From positions 2,294,001-2,358,000 of the forward strand of contig NC_018748.1 in NCBI RefSeq assembly GCF_000263195.1: DNA of 64,000 bases, written 5' to 3'. Origin of the DNA: Emticicia oligotrophica DSM 17448 (GTDB taxonomy: Bacteria; Bacteroidota; Bacteroidia; Cytophagales; Spirosomataceae). The notes beneath the pieces were generated by a model. That model did not search any database, was not told the origin of the DNA, and was given only the letters and a program-made list of their open reading frames with translations. This document shows, piece by piece, positions 18,824 to 26,232 of the stretch (its first letter is position 1; each line of letters starts with the position of its first letter). A program made the position numbers and the translations under genes.

Positions 18824-19234
18824 CTATTTTCCAAAAACCAATGTTTTCGTGCCGCCATTTCCACCACTTGATTTGGTGAATTTTAACGTTGTATCTGTTT
18901 GCTCGTTCAAAATCCAATCTTCGTTAATTTCTGCAAGCGTATTATCTGAAGTAGCAATAACAATATTAAATTTTTGTTTACCGCTATCCATGACAGTCGC
19001 ATAAGTACCATTGTATTTATTAGAACTACTCGTAACAATGATTTCACCCGTTGACTTAAATTCAAAACTATAGGCAGCATAATTAGCTGTGCGGTCACGA
19101 TTATTGTTATCGATATAAGATTTTACTTTCCAAGAGCCACTGATTGCCGAATTGCTATTACTGCTATTTATATCATCAGTGCTACAAGCTGTTAAGAAGG
19201 TTATAAAAGAGAAAAGAATTAAAAAATTTTTCAT
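18824..19234 (-). CDS. Lipocalin-like lipoprotein
   Basis: A 136-residue protein with a lipoprotein signal: the lipobox LTAC places the lipidated Cys at residue 17. The mature part has GSWKVKSYIDNN at its start and several alternating strands, as in the small lipocalin-like proteins common in Bacteroidota. It is probably an outer-membrane lipoprotein. No ligand or enzymatic motif is visible. It lies 81 bp downstream of the esterase gene on the same strand and may be cotranscribed with it. Confidence 0.7.
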   Translation of the reverse strand: MKNFLILFSFITFLTACSTDDINSSNSNSAISGSWKVKSYIDNNNRDRTANYAAYSFEFKSTGEIIVTSSSNKYNGTYATVMDSGKQKFNIVIATSDNTLAEINEDWILNEQTDTTLKFTKSSGGNGGTKTLVFGK

Positions 19235-19315
19235 AAAAAAACATTTAGCTATACATCAATATTTTCAATACGATGTTTATTTGACCAAGGTTGCGTAAAT
19301 GTTTTGAAAATCTTT

Positions 19316-20179
19316 TTACAAATTGTTTTCCTTTAAAAATTGAGCAATTTTTTCCATCAATTCAGGCTTGCTATAGGCTGGGTCAGAGTGGCCAGCATTC
19401 GGAATAAACTCAATTTGAACTTTCAGATTTTTGGCCTTATAAGCACTCAATAATTCAATAGATTGATTGATTGGTACTTGAATATCCTGCTCGCCATGAA
19501 CTATAAAAAGTGGCGGGTCGTTGGCATCAACCTGATAGACAGGACTTGCCAATTTGGCTAATTCATTGGCTTGATCTAGTGGTTTTCCGAGTAAAATAGC
19601 TAAAGCGGGTAAACGTACATTCAAGCCATGGGGTGTGGATTGATTGAGAATTGTCAAAAAATTAGTAGGCCCGAAAAAGTCAATACAACCCTGAACAACA
19701 GAGGATGTTTGGGTAAAATCTCCAAGATTGCCTTCTAATGCAGCGTTATTGTTGGTTGTGGCTACCAAAGCCGCCAAATGTCCACCCGATGAACTTCCCC
19801 AAACAATAATTTTATCGGCTTTGTATCCAAATTTATTGGCATTGGCTCTTAAAAAACGAATCGCAGCTTTAATATCATGTACATTAGCAGGAAAAGGCTT
19901 TTCAGTACTGGCATGAAAATCTATGCTTGCTAAGGCATATCCAAATGGCAAAAGCCCCAAAGGTGGATTTTCTTTATTGCCCGAATGCCACGCACCCCCA
20001 TGTATCCAAATAATTAACTTAGGTTCTTTGAAGGTTTTAGGCTTATAAATATCAAGTTGAAGTTTTTTCTCTCCATCTTGGGCATAGACAATATTTTTAG
20101 TGCTTTCAATATCGTTTTGGGCTTGTAATTGATTACCCCCAAAGGCTAATAGTGCTGTAAGTAGTAAAAGGTTTTTCAT
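19316..20179 (-). CDS. Secreted alpha/beta hydrolase, BD-FAE/acetyl-esterase-like
   Basis: A 287-residue protein with a signal peptide (about 1-20). The oxyanion motif HGGAW (His60) and the nucleophile motif GSSSGG (Ser130) are those of the hormone-sensitive-lipase/carbohydrate-esterase branch. The acid is probably Asp in HGEQDIQVP, and the base His is in PNAGHSDP near the end. It probably removes acyl groups from polysaccharides, since it lies downstream of a GH43-type gene on the same strand, separated by a 72-bp gap with a hairpin. Confidence 0.88.
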   Translation of the reverse strand: MKNLLLLTALLAFGGNQLQAQNDIESTKNIVYAQDGEKKLQLDIYKPKTFKEPKLIIWIHGGAWHSGNKENPPLGLLPFGYALASIDFHASTEKPFPANVHDIKAAIRFLRANANKFGYKADKIIVWGSSSGGHLAALVATTNNNAALEGNLGDFTQTSSVVQGCIDFFGPTNFLTILNQSTPHGLNVRLPALAILLGKPLDQANELAKLASPVYQVDANDPPLFIVHGEQDIQVPINQSIELLSAYKAKNLKVQIEFIPNAGHSDPAYSKPELMEKIAQFLKENNL

Positions 20180-20206
20180 AGAAAATAAGGGGAGTTTTTG
20201 AATTTG

Positions 20207-20232
20207 TTGCCGTCGGCTAAAGCTGACGGTAA
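20207..20232. repeat. Intergenic hairpin TTGCCGTCGGCT...
   Basis: Arms 20207-20218 (TTGCCGTCGGCT) and 20221-20232 (AGCTGACGGTAA) form a 12-bp stem with two G-U pairs and an AA loop. It lies between the GH43-like gene and the esterase. The centre GCTAAAGC resembles that of the hairpin at 42408-42440. Confidence 0.65.
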
Positions 20233-20251
20233 TGAATCTCTTTGGGTAATT

Positions 20252-21280
20252 TTACTTCAACTTCACCTTCCCAACACCTTCGAAGGTCATTTTTACATCC
20301 TTAATACTTCCATCTTCGTTAAAGTACATTCGATCGATGCACACTACTCGGTGGTCACGGTCAAGATTAGGAATCGGGCGACGGTGATAAACAATGTACC
20401 AGTCATCAGTATTCGGAATATTAATCACCGAATGATGCCCCGCACCCGTTGCCACTGCTTCGTCGGCCACCAAAATGGTAGATTTTTTCTCGAATGGCCC
20501 AAAAATATTGTCCGAGACCCCATAAGCAACTTTATAAGTGCCATTTGTCCAACCACCTTCCGACCACATCAAGTAGTATTTTCCTTTGCGGATAAACATC
20601 GTTGGACCTTCTACGTAGCCTTTGGGTGTGATTTCTTTCACCAAATCTCCATTTTCGTACGGTACTAAAGCCGTGAAATCTTTGTTGAGTTTGGTAATAT
20701 TGCAGCGTCCCCAACCGCCGTAGATGATATAATATTGCTTGTCTTTATCTTGAAAAACATACTGGTCAATTGGCTGGGCTTTGTTATAAAATTGATTGAT
20801 GAGCGGCTTGCCGAGATAATCTTTGTAAGGCCCTTCGGGACGAGACGCCACGCCAATACCAATGCCCCCGATTTTATCATCTTTGTCAGGATTATTCGGC
20901 CCGAAGCCTTTACGCTCCGAACTCTGAATATCATTGGCTGAGAAAAACAGAAAATATTTGTTGTCTTTTTTTACGATAGACGGAGCCCACATTGCCTTAT
21001 TTGCCCATTTTATGGCCGAAGTATCAATGATTCGTGGGTGTTTTGTCCAGTTTACCATGTCTTTTGAAGAAAAAGCATCTAAAAAAACTTGGTCTTTATA
21101 TTTGGCCGAGAATGTCGGGAAAACCCAAAATTCTTTGTTCAGAATCACACCTTCGGGGTCGGCGTACCAACCCTCAAAGATTGGATTTCCAGAAGTGGTT
21201 TTTGGGGTTTGGGCGGTGAGGGATTGGGTGAAAGAAAACGTGAGCAAAAAAGCAAGCGTAAATTTTACTATTGAATTCAT
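20252..21280 (-). CDS. Secreted glycoside hydrolase, family 43
   Basis: A 342-residue five-bladed propeller glycosidase with a signal peptide (about 1-23). NPIFEGWYADPEG gives the base Asp41, PIDQYVF the pKa-modulating Asp172, and GYVEGPTMFIRKGKYYL the acid Glu224. These match the GH43 triad. GH43 enzymes are inverting arabinofuranosidases, xylosidases or galactosidases; which one cannot be told from the sequence. It is first in a minus-strand run with the esterase and lipocalin-like genes. Confidence 0.9.
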   Translation of the reverse strand: MNSIVKFTLAFLLTFSFTQSLTAQTPKTTSGNPIFEGWYADPEGVILNKEFWVFPTFSAKYKDQVFLDAFSSKDMVNWTKHPRIIDTSAIKWANKAMWAPSIVKKDNKYFLFFSANDIQSSERKGFGPNNPDKDDKIGGIGIGVASRPEGPYKDYLGKPLINQFYNKAQPIDQYVFQDKDKQYYIIYGGWGRCNITKLNKDFTALVPYENGDLVKEITPKGYVEGPTMFIRKGKYYLMWSEGGWTNGTYKVAYGVSDNIFGPFEKKSTILVADEAVATGAGHHSVINIPNTDDWYIVYHRRPIPNLDRDHRVVCIDRMYFNEDGSIKDVKMTFEGVGKVKLK

Positions 21281-21396
21281 TAGTTTTGGTAGATTGGTTA
21301 AATTTAAAATGGAAGGTTAAATTTAGGTATGATTCAACTCTTGTTTAACATGGATTGACGTTTTTTTGAAAACAATTTGGAAATATTATTTTTATT

Positions 21397-21409
21397 GACA
21401 ATTTTTGTC
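21397..21409. promoter_or_regulatory. Palindrome GACAATTTTTGTC before the XRE gene
   Basis: GACAA (21397-21401) and TTGTC (21405-21409) flank a 3-base centre, 22 bp before the XRE start codon. The position suits an operator for autoregulation, like the C-boxes before restriction controller genes. Function is inferred from position only. Confidence 0.4.
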
Positions 21410-21431
21410 CAAAATATAAAATCCAAAAATT

Positions 21432-21767
21432 ATGGATGCCATAAAAAAGACGTTTGGCGAAATAATACGGCAGCACCGTGAAGAGCAAAATTTACCTTTG
21501 CGTAAAGTAGCGGCACACCTTGATATTGATACCAGTACGCTCGCCAAATTTGAGAAAAATCTCCGCCACCCCAACCGTGAGCATATCACGAAATTGGCCG
21601 AGCTGTTTACTTTAGATGAACAAGAACTCTTGGTGCTGTATCTCTCCGACCGAGTGGCCTACGACCTCGTTGGCGAAACCAACTCTGAGCAAGTGCTAAG
21701 AGTTGCCGAAGAAAAAATTAAATACATACGCTCTAAAAATACCGTACAGGGGGAAATAAAATTTTAA
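21432..21767 (+). CDS. XRE-family helix-turn-helix regulator (controller-like)
   Basis: A 111-residue protein with an XRE/Cro HTH at about 8-65: FGEIIRQHREEQNLPLRKVA, then HLDIDTSTLAKFEKNLRHPNRE (recognition helix). The C-terminal 40 residues are charged and helical. It is separated by only 5 bp from the HNH nuclease gene, so the two are cotranscribed. The order regulator-then-nuclease, with a palindrome upstream, resembles controller genes of type II restriction systems. No methyltransferase is nearby. Confidence 0.85.
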   Translation: MDAIKKTFGEIIRQHREEQNLPLRKVAAHLDIDTSTLAKFEKNLRHPNREHITKLAELFTLDEQELLVLYLSDRVAYDLVGETNSEQVLRVAEEKIKYIRSKNTVQGEIKF

Positions 21768-21772
21768 ATTAT

Positions 21773-22543
21773 ATGAAGAGAAATAACTGGACGAGAGAAG
21801 AGCTTTTGGTTGCCTTTAATTTATATTGTAAAATACCATTTTCACGCATTAACTATAAACAACCTGAGATTATTAATTTAGCTTCTAAAATTGGGAGAAC
21901 TCCATCTGCTGTTGCATGGAAATTAGTTAATTTCGCCAGTTTTGACCCAAGTTTGCAAAAGCGTGGTGTTAAAGGTGCAAGTAATTCAAGTAAATTGGAT
22001 AAAGAAATATTTTATCAATTTTATGAAAATTGGGACGAGATGCTTTTCGAAAGTGAACTTTTATTAACTCAATATGAAGAAACTACAATAGAAAAAAAAT
22101 ATGATTCTATTTTAATTGATTTATCAGACAAGAAAGGTGAAGTTAAGATTCGAGAAGTAAAAATACGTGTAAATCAGAATTTATTCAGACAACTTATTCT
22201 CTCAATTTATCAGAAAAAATGTGCGATTTCGGGTATTGATATTTCAGAAATGTTAATAGCAGGTCATATTTTACCTTGGGCTGAATATGAAAATGAAAGA
22301 CTCAATCCCGAAAATGGTATTTGCCTCTCCTCAATATATGACAAAGCTTTTGAAAAAGGTTTTATTGGAATTGATGAAAACTATAAAATTTTGATTTCTT
22401 CGGAACTCAAAGGAAATATAAAAAAGGAATACTATCAACCATTTTTTGGACGATTTGAGGGCAAAACTATAAACTTACCCGACCGATTTCTTCCAAGTAA
22501 AGAATTTTTACGTAAACATTTAGAGTCAAAAAATTTTAAATAA
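21773..22543 (+). CDS. HNH endonuclease, putative restriction enzyme
   Basis: A 256-residue protein. The N-terminal 60 residues form a DNA-binding helix bundle (NNWTREELLVAFNLYCKIPF, then SKIGRTPSAVAWKLVNFAS). The C-terminal HNH_2-type domain (about 140-215) contains Cys150 (KKCAISG), His165 (AGHILPW), Asn181 (NPENGICLS) and Asp190 (YDKAFEKGF). Such proteins are widely annotated as restriction-type HNH nucleases; whether this one cuts modified or unmodified DNA is not known. It is cotranscribed with the XRE gene and ends 4 bp before the convergent XRE gene at 22548. Confidence 0.88.
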   Translation: MKRNNWTREELLVAFNLYCKIPFSRINYKQPEIINLASKIGRTPSAVAWKLVNFASFDPSLQKRGVKGASNSSKLDKEIFYQFYENWDEMLFESELLLTQYEETTIEKKYDSILIDLSDKKGEVKIREVKIRVNQNLFRQLILSIYQKKCAISGIDISEMLIAGHILPWAEYENERLNPENGICLSSIYDKAFEKGFIGIDENYKILISSELKGNIKKEYYQPFFGRFEGKTINLPDRFLPSKEFLRKHLESKNFK

Positions 22544-22547
22544 ACCT

Positions 22548-22781
22548 TTAGGGATTTTCATTTGGTGTAAAAAAATCAAGACCTTTTGAGTATAGTTTTG
22601 CTAATTCTAAAAGTAATAAAAACTCAACTCTTCGCTGCCCATTCTCAATTTTCGATATTTCACTTTGAGATATAATTTCAGTCTTAGCTACTTCTTGTTG
22701 AGACAGGCCTGCATTTTCACGTGCTTCTATCAATCTTGCTGATAAAAATTTTCTTTGCTCTGTATAAATAGTTTTTTTCAT
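22548..22781 (-). CDS. Small XRE-family HTH regulator
   Basis: A 77-residue single-domain XRE protein. The HTH is LIEARENAGLSQQEVAKTEI followed by SQSEISKIENGQRR; the rest completes the five-helix domain. This is the size of an antitoxin or autorepressor. It is divergent from the unknown gene at 22870, and a 14-bp inverted repeat lies in the gap between them, which it probably binds. It might repress that gene, as antitoxin does toxin. This pairing is inference from arrangement. Confidence 0.85.
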   Translation of the reverse strand: MKKTIYTEQRKFLSARLIEARENAGLSQQEVAKTEIISQSEISKIENGQRRVEFLLLLELAKLYSKGLDFFTPNENP

Positions 22782-22786
22782 AAATA

Positions 22787-22843
22787 ATTATTCCATTTTG
22801 CAATAATTATTTATAAGTTTGCATTATGCCAAAATGGAATAAT
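22787..22843. promoter_or_regulatory. Divergent operator: 14-bp inverted repeat
   Basis: Arms ATTATTCCATTTTG (22787-22800) and CAAAATGGAATAAT (22830-22843) are exact reverse complements, 29 bp apart. They occupy the gap between the small XRE gene and the unknown gene at 22870. A candidate -7 box TAAGTTTG (22814-22821) lies between the arms, so binding could block transcription. Confidence 0.65.
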
Positions 22844-22869
22844 CTTCGAATCTTAAATTTTAACTTATT

Positions 22870-23235
22870 ATGAACCACAAAAATGTAATTGTAACCAAAA
22901 ATCTGGCTATTTATGAGCCTTTAACAGGTAAAATAATTGAGAAAAAAATAATTGAAAGTTTTACTTTTAATATCTATCGTGACACTAAAGACTATGAAGC
23001 ATTATTGACTTATGCGATGTTTCAAAATATCAATCTCATAAATGAGATTTCAGAAGGTGGTATATCTTTGGGAAAGTCTTATTTAGTTGAGTTATTCAAA
23101 TTTGATATAGATGCTAATGCGAACAAAATAAAAATACAATTAACGAATGAATTTGGAAAAACAAAGTTTTATTCGTTAGCGGCTTTTAGATTGTTGGATA
23201 TAGAAACAGGGCGAACTAAGTTTTGGAAAAACTGA
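22870..23235 (+). CDS. Unknown protein, 121 aa, paired with an XRE gene
   Basis: I do not recognise this family. It is a 121-residue soluble protein with no signal peptide or membrane segment; it is charged and rich in Lys, Ile and Asn, and of mixed alpha/beta appearance (VIVTKNLAIYEPLTGKII at the start, NKIKIQLTNEFGKTKFYSL in the middle). It sits behind a strong inverted-repeat operator and is divergent from a small XRE regulator, so it may be the effector of a two-gene unit. No catalytic motif is apparent. Confidence 0.6.
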   Translation: MNHKNVIVTKNLAIYEPLTGKIIEKKIIESFTFNIYRDTKDYEALLTYAMFQNINLINEISEGGISLGKSYLVELFKFDIDANANKIKIQLTNEFGKTKFYSLAAFRLLDIETGRTKFWKN

Positions 23236-23300
23236 AAGGCTTTTTGGAATTTAATAAAATTGTGGTAATTTAGAATATTATAATCATTTCATCATTCTAT

Positions 23301-23558
23301 ATGAAAACCTTATCGGTTGAAGTACCCAATGGCATTTATGCAGTGTATATGAATGCCCCAGAAGAGCAGAAGCGTGCGGCTGAACTCGAAGTCAGTAATC
23401 TGCTGAAAATATTATTTAGTAAAAAGTTGAAACAAGCATACTTTGAAAGTGCCGATGTACTCCGAAGCGAAGCCCAAGAAAATGGCTTGACTGACGATAT
23501 TGTGAATAATATTTTAGCCGAAATAGATAGTGAGCGAACAGCGGAAGTTTATCATTGA
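23301..23558 (+). CDS. Putative antitoxin of a PIN-domain toxin
   Basis: An 85-residue small protein. Its last 29 bases overlap the downstream PIN toxin gene, as in VapBC-like operons. The sequence begins MKTLSVEVPNGIYAVYMNAP and has an amphipathic helical middle rich in Glu and Lys; the C-terminal helix (about 60-82) could wrap the toxin. No classic Phd/AbrB/RHH signature is certain. The role is inferred from size, position and overlap. Confidence 0.65.
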   Translation: MKTLSVEVPNGIYAVYMNAPEEQKRAAELEVSNLLKILFSKKLKQAYFESADVLRSEAQENGLTDDIVNNILAEIDSERTAEVYH

Positions 23559-23946
23559 TACAAATACCTTACTGAGTGCAGTCTTATCGGGTACTACAAC
23601 TGCCTTAGCCCACCAAAAAGCTCTGCAAATAGGTGTACTACTTGCTTCTGATGAAACTTTTGCCGAGTTATCTGACGTGCTTTTTCGGAGTAAGTTTGAT
23701 AAATACTTGTCTGATGAAAAGCGTTGGCAATGGTTATCTAATTTTCGAAAAATGGCTCTGTGGGTTGATGTAAAAAATCATGTAAATGATTGTCGAGACC
23801 CCAAAGACAATAAGTTCCTTTCGCTTGCATTAGCCGCTAATGCCACGCTTATCATAAGTGGCGACCAAGATTTATTGACCTTACATCCTTATAAAAATAT
23901 ACCGATTATTACCGCAAGGCAATTTATAGATGATTATCCTTTTTGA
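23530..23946 (+). CDS. PIN-domain toxin (VapC-like, COG1569-type)
   Basis: A 138-residue PIN ribonuclease. The metal-binding acids are Asp10 (FIIDTNTLLSA), Glu46 (TFAELSDVLFRSKFDKYL), Asp93 (CRDPKDNKFLSLAL) and Asp112/Asp114 (ISGDQDLLTL). This set and the wording are those of the 'putative toxin component, PIN family' group. The start is a GTG inside the antitoxin gene, and the end overlaps the nuclease gene downstream by 17 bp, so three genes are translationally coupled. It would cut RNA when the antitoxin is lost. The target is unknown. Confidence 0.88.
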   Translation: MSEQRKFIIDTNTLLSAVLSGTTTALAHQKALQIGVLLASDETFAELSDVLFRSKFDKYLSDEKRWQWLSNFRKMALWVDVKNHVNDCRDPKDNKFLSLALAANATLIISGDQDLLTLHPYKNIPIITARQFIDDYPF

Positions 23947-25588
23947 AGAATATCATTACGAAATCTCACAACTTGAGCCGATTCTGAGCGAACGCTATTA
24001 TTTGCCTTTGGCTGATGGTTTTCGTTGCAAAATCAACTACGTGGGTTATTATTTTGATGCCAGCCGCCAAGCCCAACCAGTGATGATTTTACCCAAAGTT
24101 TTTCTTGATGATTCGGGAAAAGTATTTGGTAATTTCGACCCTACCGATTTTTTAGATTTAGCCACCAACGAAAAAACACGCAATGCTCTGAAAGCAGAAA
24201 ATAAACTTGGTTTTCTGTACGAGATGAATACTTGGCTGTTTTTATCAATCAAAAAGTTTAAAGAACGCAATACTCAGAGCAGCATCAGCGAAACCTCCGA
24301 CCTCGCCCAAGTGGTTTCAAATATTGGTCAGCAGGCTATATCCGAACTCGAAATCATGCGTAGTCTAATACGCTTCAACCAAGAGCATCAACAACTTTTT
24401 ACTTTCATCAAGAAAACCAATAGTTCGCAAAACCACAAAACCGATTGGTCGAAAACAATTACTCGCAAAACTGCCTATTTTCAAGCCGAAACCCCGCTAT
24501 ATCTTGATACTCTCACGAAGCAAAAAACGATTCACGTAGATGAAGAATTAATCGTAATTTTTTATTCGGTGTTGGCATCGCTCAACCAAAAATATTTCTT
24601 AAAAATTCCACTTAATCCACTGTTCAAGGTTTTGTCTGCAAGAGAATTCGATGCTTTCATGCGGCACGGAACAAGGGTTTTGAAACAAATCAAATACAAG
24701 TATTTTAGCGATAAACTGTTGAAAATGTGGCATTTACTCTATGCTTATTGCGAGCGACAAGAACAAATAAAGTCGCAACGTAGCAAAAGAGAGTTTTTGT
24801 TGGCAAAAGATTTTAATATTATTTTTGAAGATATGGTTGATGCTTTATTGGCAGAGCCAAATTTGCCCAAACAACTAAAAGAACAAAACGATGGTAAAAT
24901 AATTGACCACATTTATCCGTATCATGATTTACTGACCGAGCAAGATTTTATCTATCATATTGCAGATAGTAAATACTATGGTGCAAATGCAAAATTGAGC
25001 AAACATGACCAAGCCCAACAATATACATATGCCAAAAATGTGATTCAGTATAACGTTGATTGGCTAAATGATGATAAAAATACAGGGAATATCAGATACC
25101 GTGATGAACTGACGGAGGGCTATAATGTTACTCCAAATTTTTTTATCAGTGCATTCGTGAATGATAACCTTGATTTTAGAGAAGATGGTCTGAAGTTTAA
25201 AGAAAATTTCAAGCGAAATAATCATTTTACCAACCGTTTATTTGATAGAGATACCTTGATTTTGCAAGCTTATAATATCAATTTTTTGTTTGTGCTTTCG
25301 GCCTATATTCAAAATAGCAATAGCCAAATAGAAACTTTCAAGAAGCATACACGCAAGCAATTTAGAACTAAATTAGTGCAGTATTTGACTGATAAGTTTG
25401 AGTTTCGAAAAATCATTGTGGCATATGATATTGAGCAATTTGTAGAGCAGAATTTTAGAAAGCTACAAGGTAAAATTTATCGCCCATCTGGTTGGGAAAA
25501 TGAATTACTGCTGGCGGTGGAAAAAGGAACAAGTATCTTTGAAGATTTAGAAAATTGTAAGATTGAATCTTATGATTTAAGTATTTGA
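23930..25588 (+). CDS. PD-(D/E)XK nuclease, McrC/LlaJI-like restriction component
   Basis: A 552-residue protein with a long, mostly helical N-terminal part (1-290) and a C-terminal nuclease core. The core reads: Glu300 (IIFEDMVDALL), Asp326 (GKIIDHIYPY) and Asp346-Ser-Lys348 (YHIADSKYYG), a complete PD-(D/E)XK set. The layout resembles nuclease subunits of McrBC-type and LlaJI-type systems, but no GTPase partner (McrB) is nearby. The gene overlaps the PIN toxin by 17 bp. It may therefore be a stand-alone nuclease guarded by a toxin-antitoxin module. The family assignment is moderate; the nuclease motif is well supported. Confidence 0.75.
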   Translation: MIILFEEYHYEISQLEPILSERYYLPLADGFRCKINYVGYYFDASRQAQPVMILPKVFLDDSGKVFGNFDPTDFLDLATNEKTRNALKAENKLGFLYEMNTWLFLSIKKFKERNTQSSISETSDLAQVVSNIGQQAISELEIMRSLIRFNQEHQQLFTFIKKTNSSQNHKTDWSKTITRKTAYFQAETPLYLDTLTKQKTIHVDEELIVIFYSVLASLNQKYFLKIPLNPLFKVLSAREFDAFMRHGTRVLKQIKYKYFSDKLLKMWHLLYAYCERQEQIKSQRSKREFLLAKDFNIIFEDMVDALLAEPNLPKQLKEQNDGKIIDHIYPYHDLLTEQDFIYHIADSKYYGANAKLSKHDQAQQYTYAKNVIQYNVDWLNDDKNTGNIRYRDELTEGYNVTPNFFISAFVNDNLDFREDGLKFKENFKRNNHFTNRLFDRDTLILQAYNINFLFVLSAYIQNSNSQIETFKKHTRKQFRTKLVQYLTDKFEFRKIIVAYDIEQFVEQNFRKLQGKIYRPSGWENELLLAVEKGTSIFEDLENCKIESYDLSI

Positions 25589-25665
25589 TACGGTATGTTT
25601 CCCAGAAATTTTCCCTAATTTTGAACTCTTTATTTCAGAAAAAACCTAACACTAACCAAGATTTT

Positions 25666-26121
25666 ATGTTTAGAATTAATTTATTTCTTGTAATTATAAC
25701 CACAATAATGATGGCAGCATGTCAGAAAGATGGCATTTCGGGCACAGAAGATGAGCAAATCGAAAGCTATATTAAAAGTAAAAACTTAACAATCACTGAG
25801 AAAACCGCTTCAGGTTTACGTTTTATATTAACTACTCCAAATACTGCTGGTGCAAAATTAGCAACAGGACAAACGGTTTCGGTAAGATACGCGGGTCGTT
25901 TGCTTTCTGATAAGCAATTTGATGCAGGTACGTTTAGTTTCAGATTGGGTGTAGGGCAGGTAGTACCGGGCTTCGATGAGGGCATCGCCAAACTAAAAGT
26001 TGGTGAGAAAGGCACAATTATTTTCCCATCTTCTTTGGGGTATGGTTCGGCAGGTGCAGGGTCATCCATTCCAGGAAACTCACCTTTGATTTTTGATATT
26101 GAAATCCTTTCGGCCAGATAA
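25666..26121 (+). CDS. FKBP-type peptidyl-prolyl isomerase lipoprotein
   Basis: A 151-residue protein. I start it at 25666, where MFRINLFLVIITTIMMAAC forms a lipoprotein signal with Cys19; the longer open frame from 25585 only reaches into the nuclease gene. The FKBP domain (about 55-151) has VSVRYAGRL, VGQVVPGFDEGIAKLKVGEKG and PSSLGYGSAGAG, the usual active-site stretches. It accelerates proline isomerisation of proteins in the periplasm or at the outer membrane. It is probably not part of the defence operon. A bidirectional terminator follows. Confidence 0.92.
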   Translation: MFRINLFLVIITTIMMAACQKDGISGTEDEQIESYIKSKNLTITEKTASGLRFILTTPNTAGAKLATGQTVSVRYAGRLLSDKQFDAGTFSFRLGVGQVVPGFDEGIAKLKVGEKGTIIFPSSLGYGSAGAGSSIPGNSPLIFDIEILSAR

Positions 26122-26172
26122 CCCCCAGCCGCAGCGGCGGACGGCCCCTAAAAGAGAGTAAAATTTAAGCAC

Positions 26173-26210
26173 AAAAATAGGTCTGCACAGAATTGTACAG
26201 ACCTATTTTT
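26173..26210. terminator. Bidirectional terminator
   Basis: Arms AAAAATAGGTCTG (26173-26185) and CAGACCTATTTTT (26198-26210) are exact complements with a 12-base loop. They lie between the convergent FKBP and PQQ-dehydrogenase genes. Confidence 0.85.
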
Positions 26211-26232
26211 ATTTAAAACTGATAGTTATCTA

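Noticed and set aside
20198-20668. 156-codon plus-strand frame opposite the GH43 gene
   Set aside because: It overlaps a well-supported glycosidase and resembles nothing; the composition is that of an antisense shadow.
25585-25665. Upstream extension of the FKBP gene overlapping the nuclease gene
   Set aside because: The lipoprotein signal starting at 25666 is complete; the extra 27 residues would sit in front of it and abolish export.
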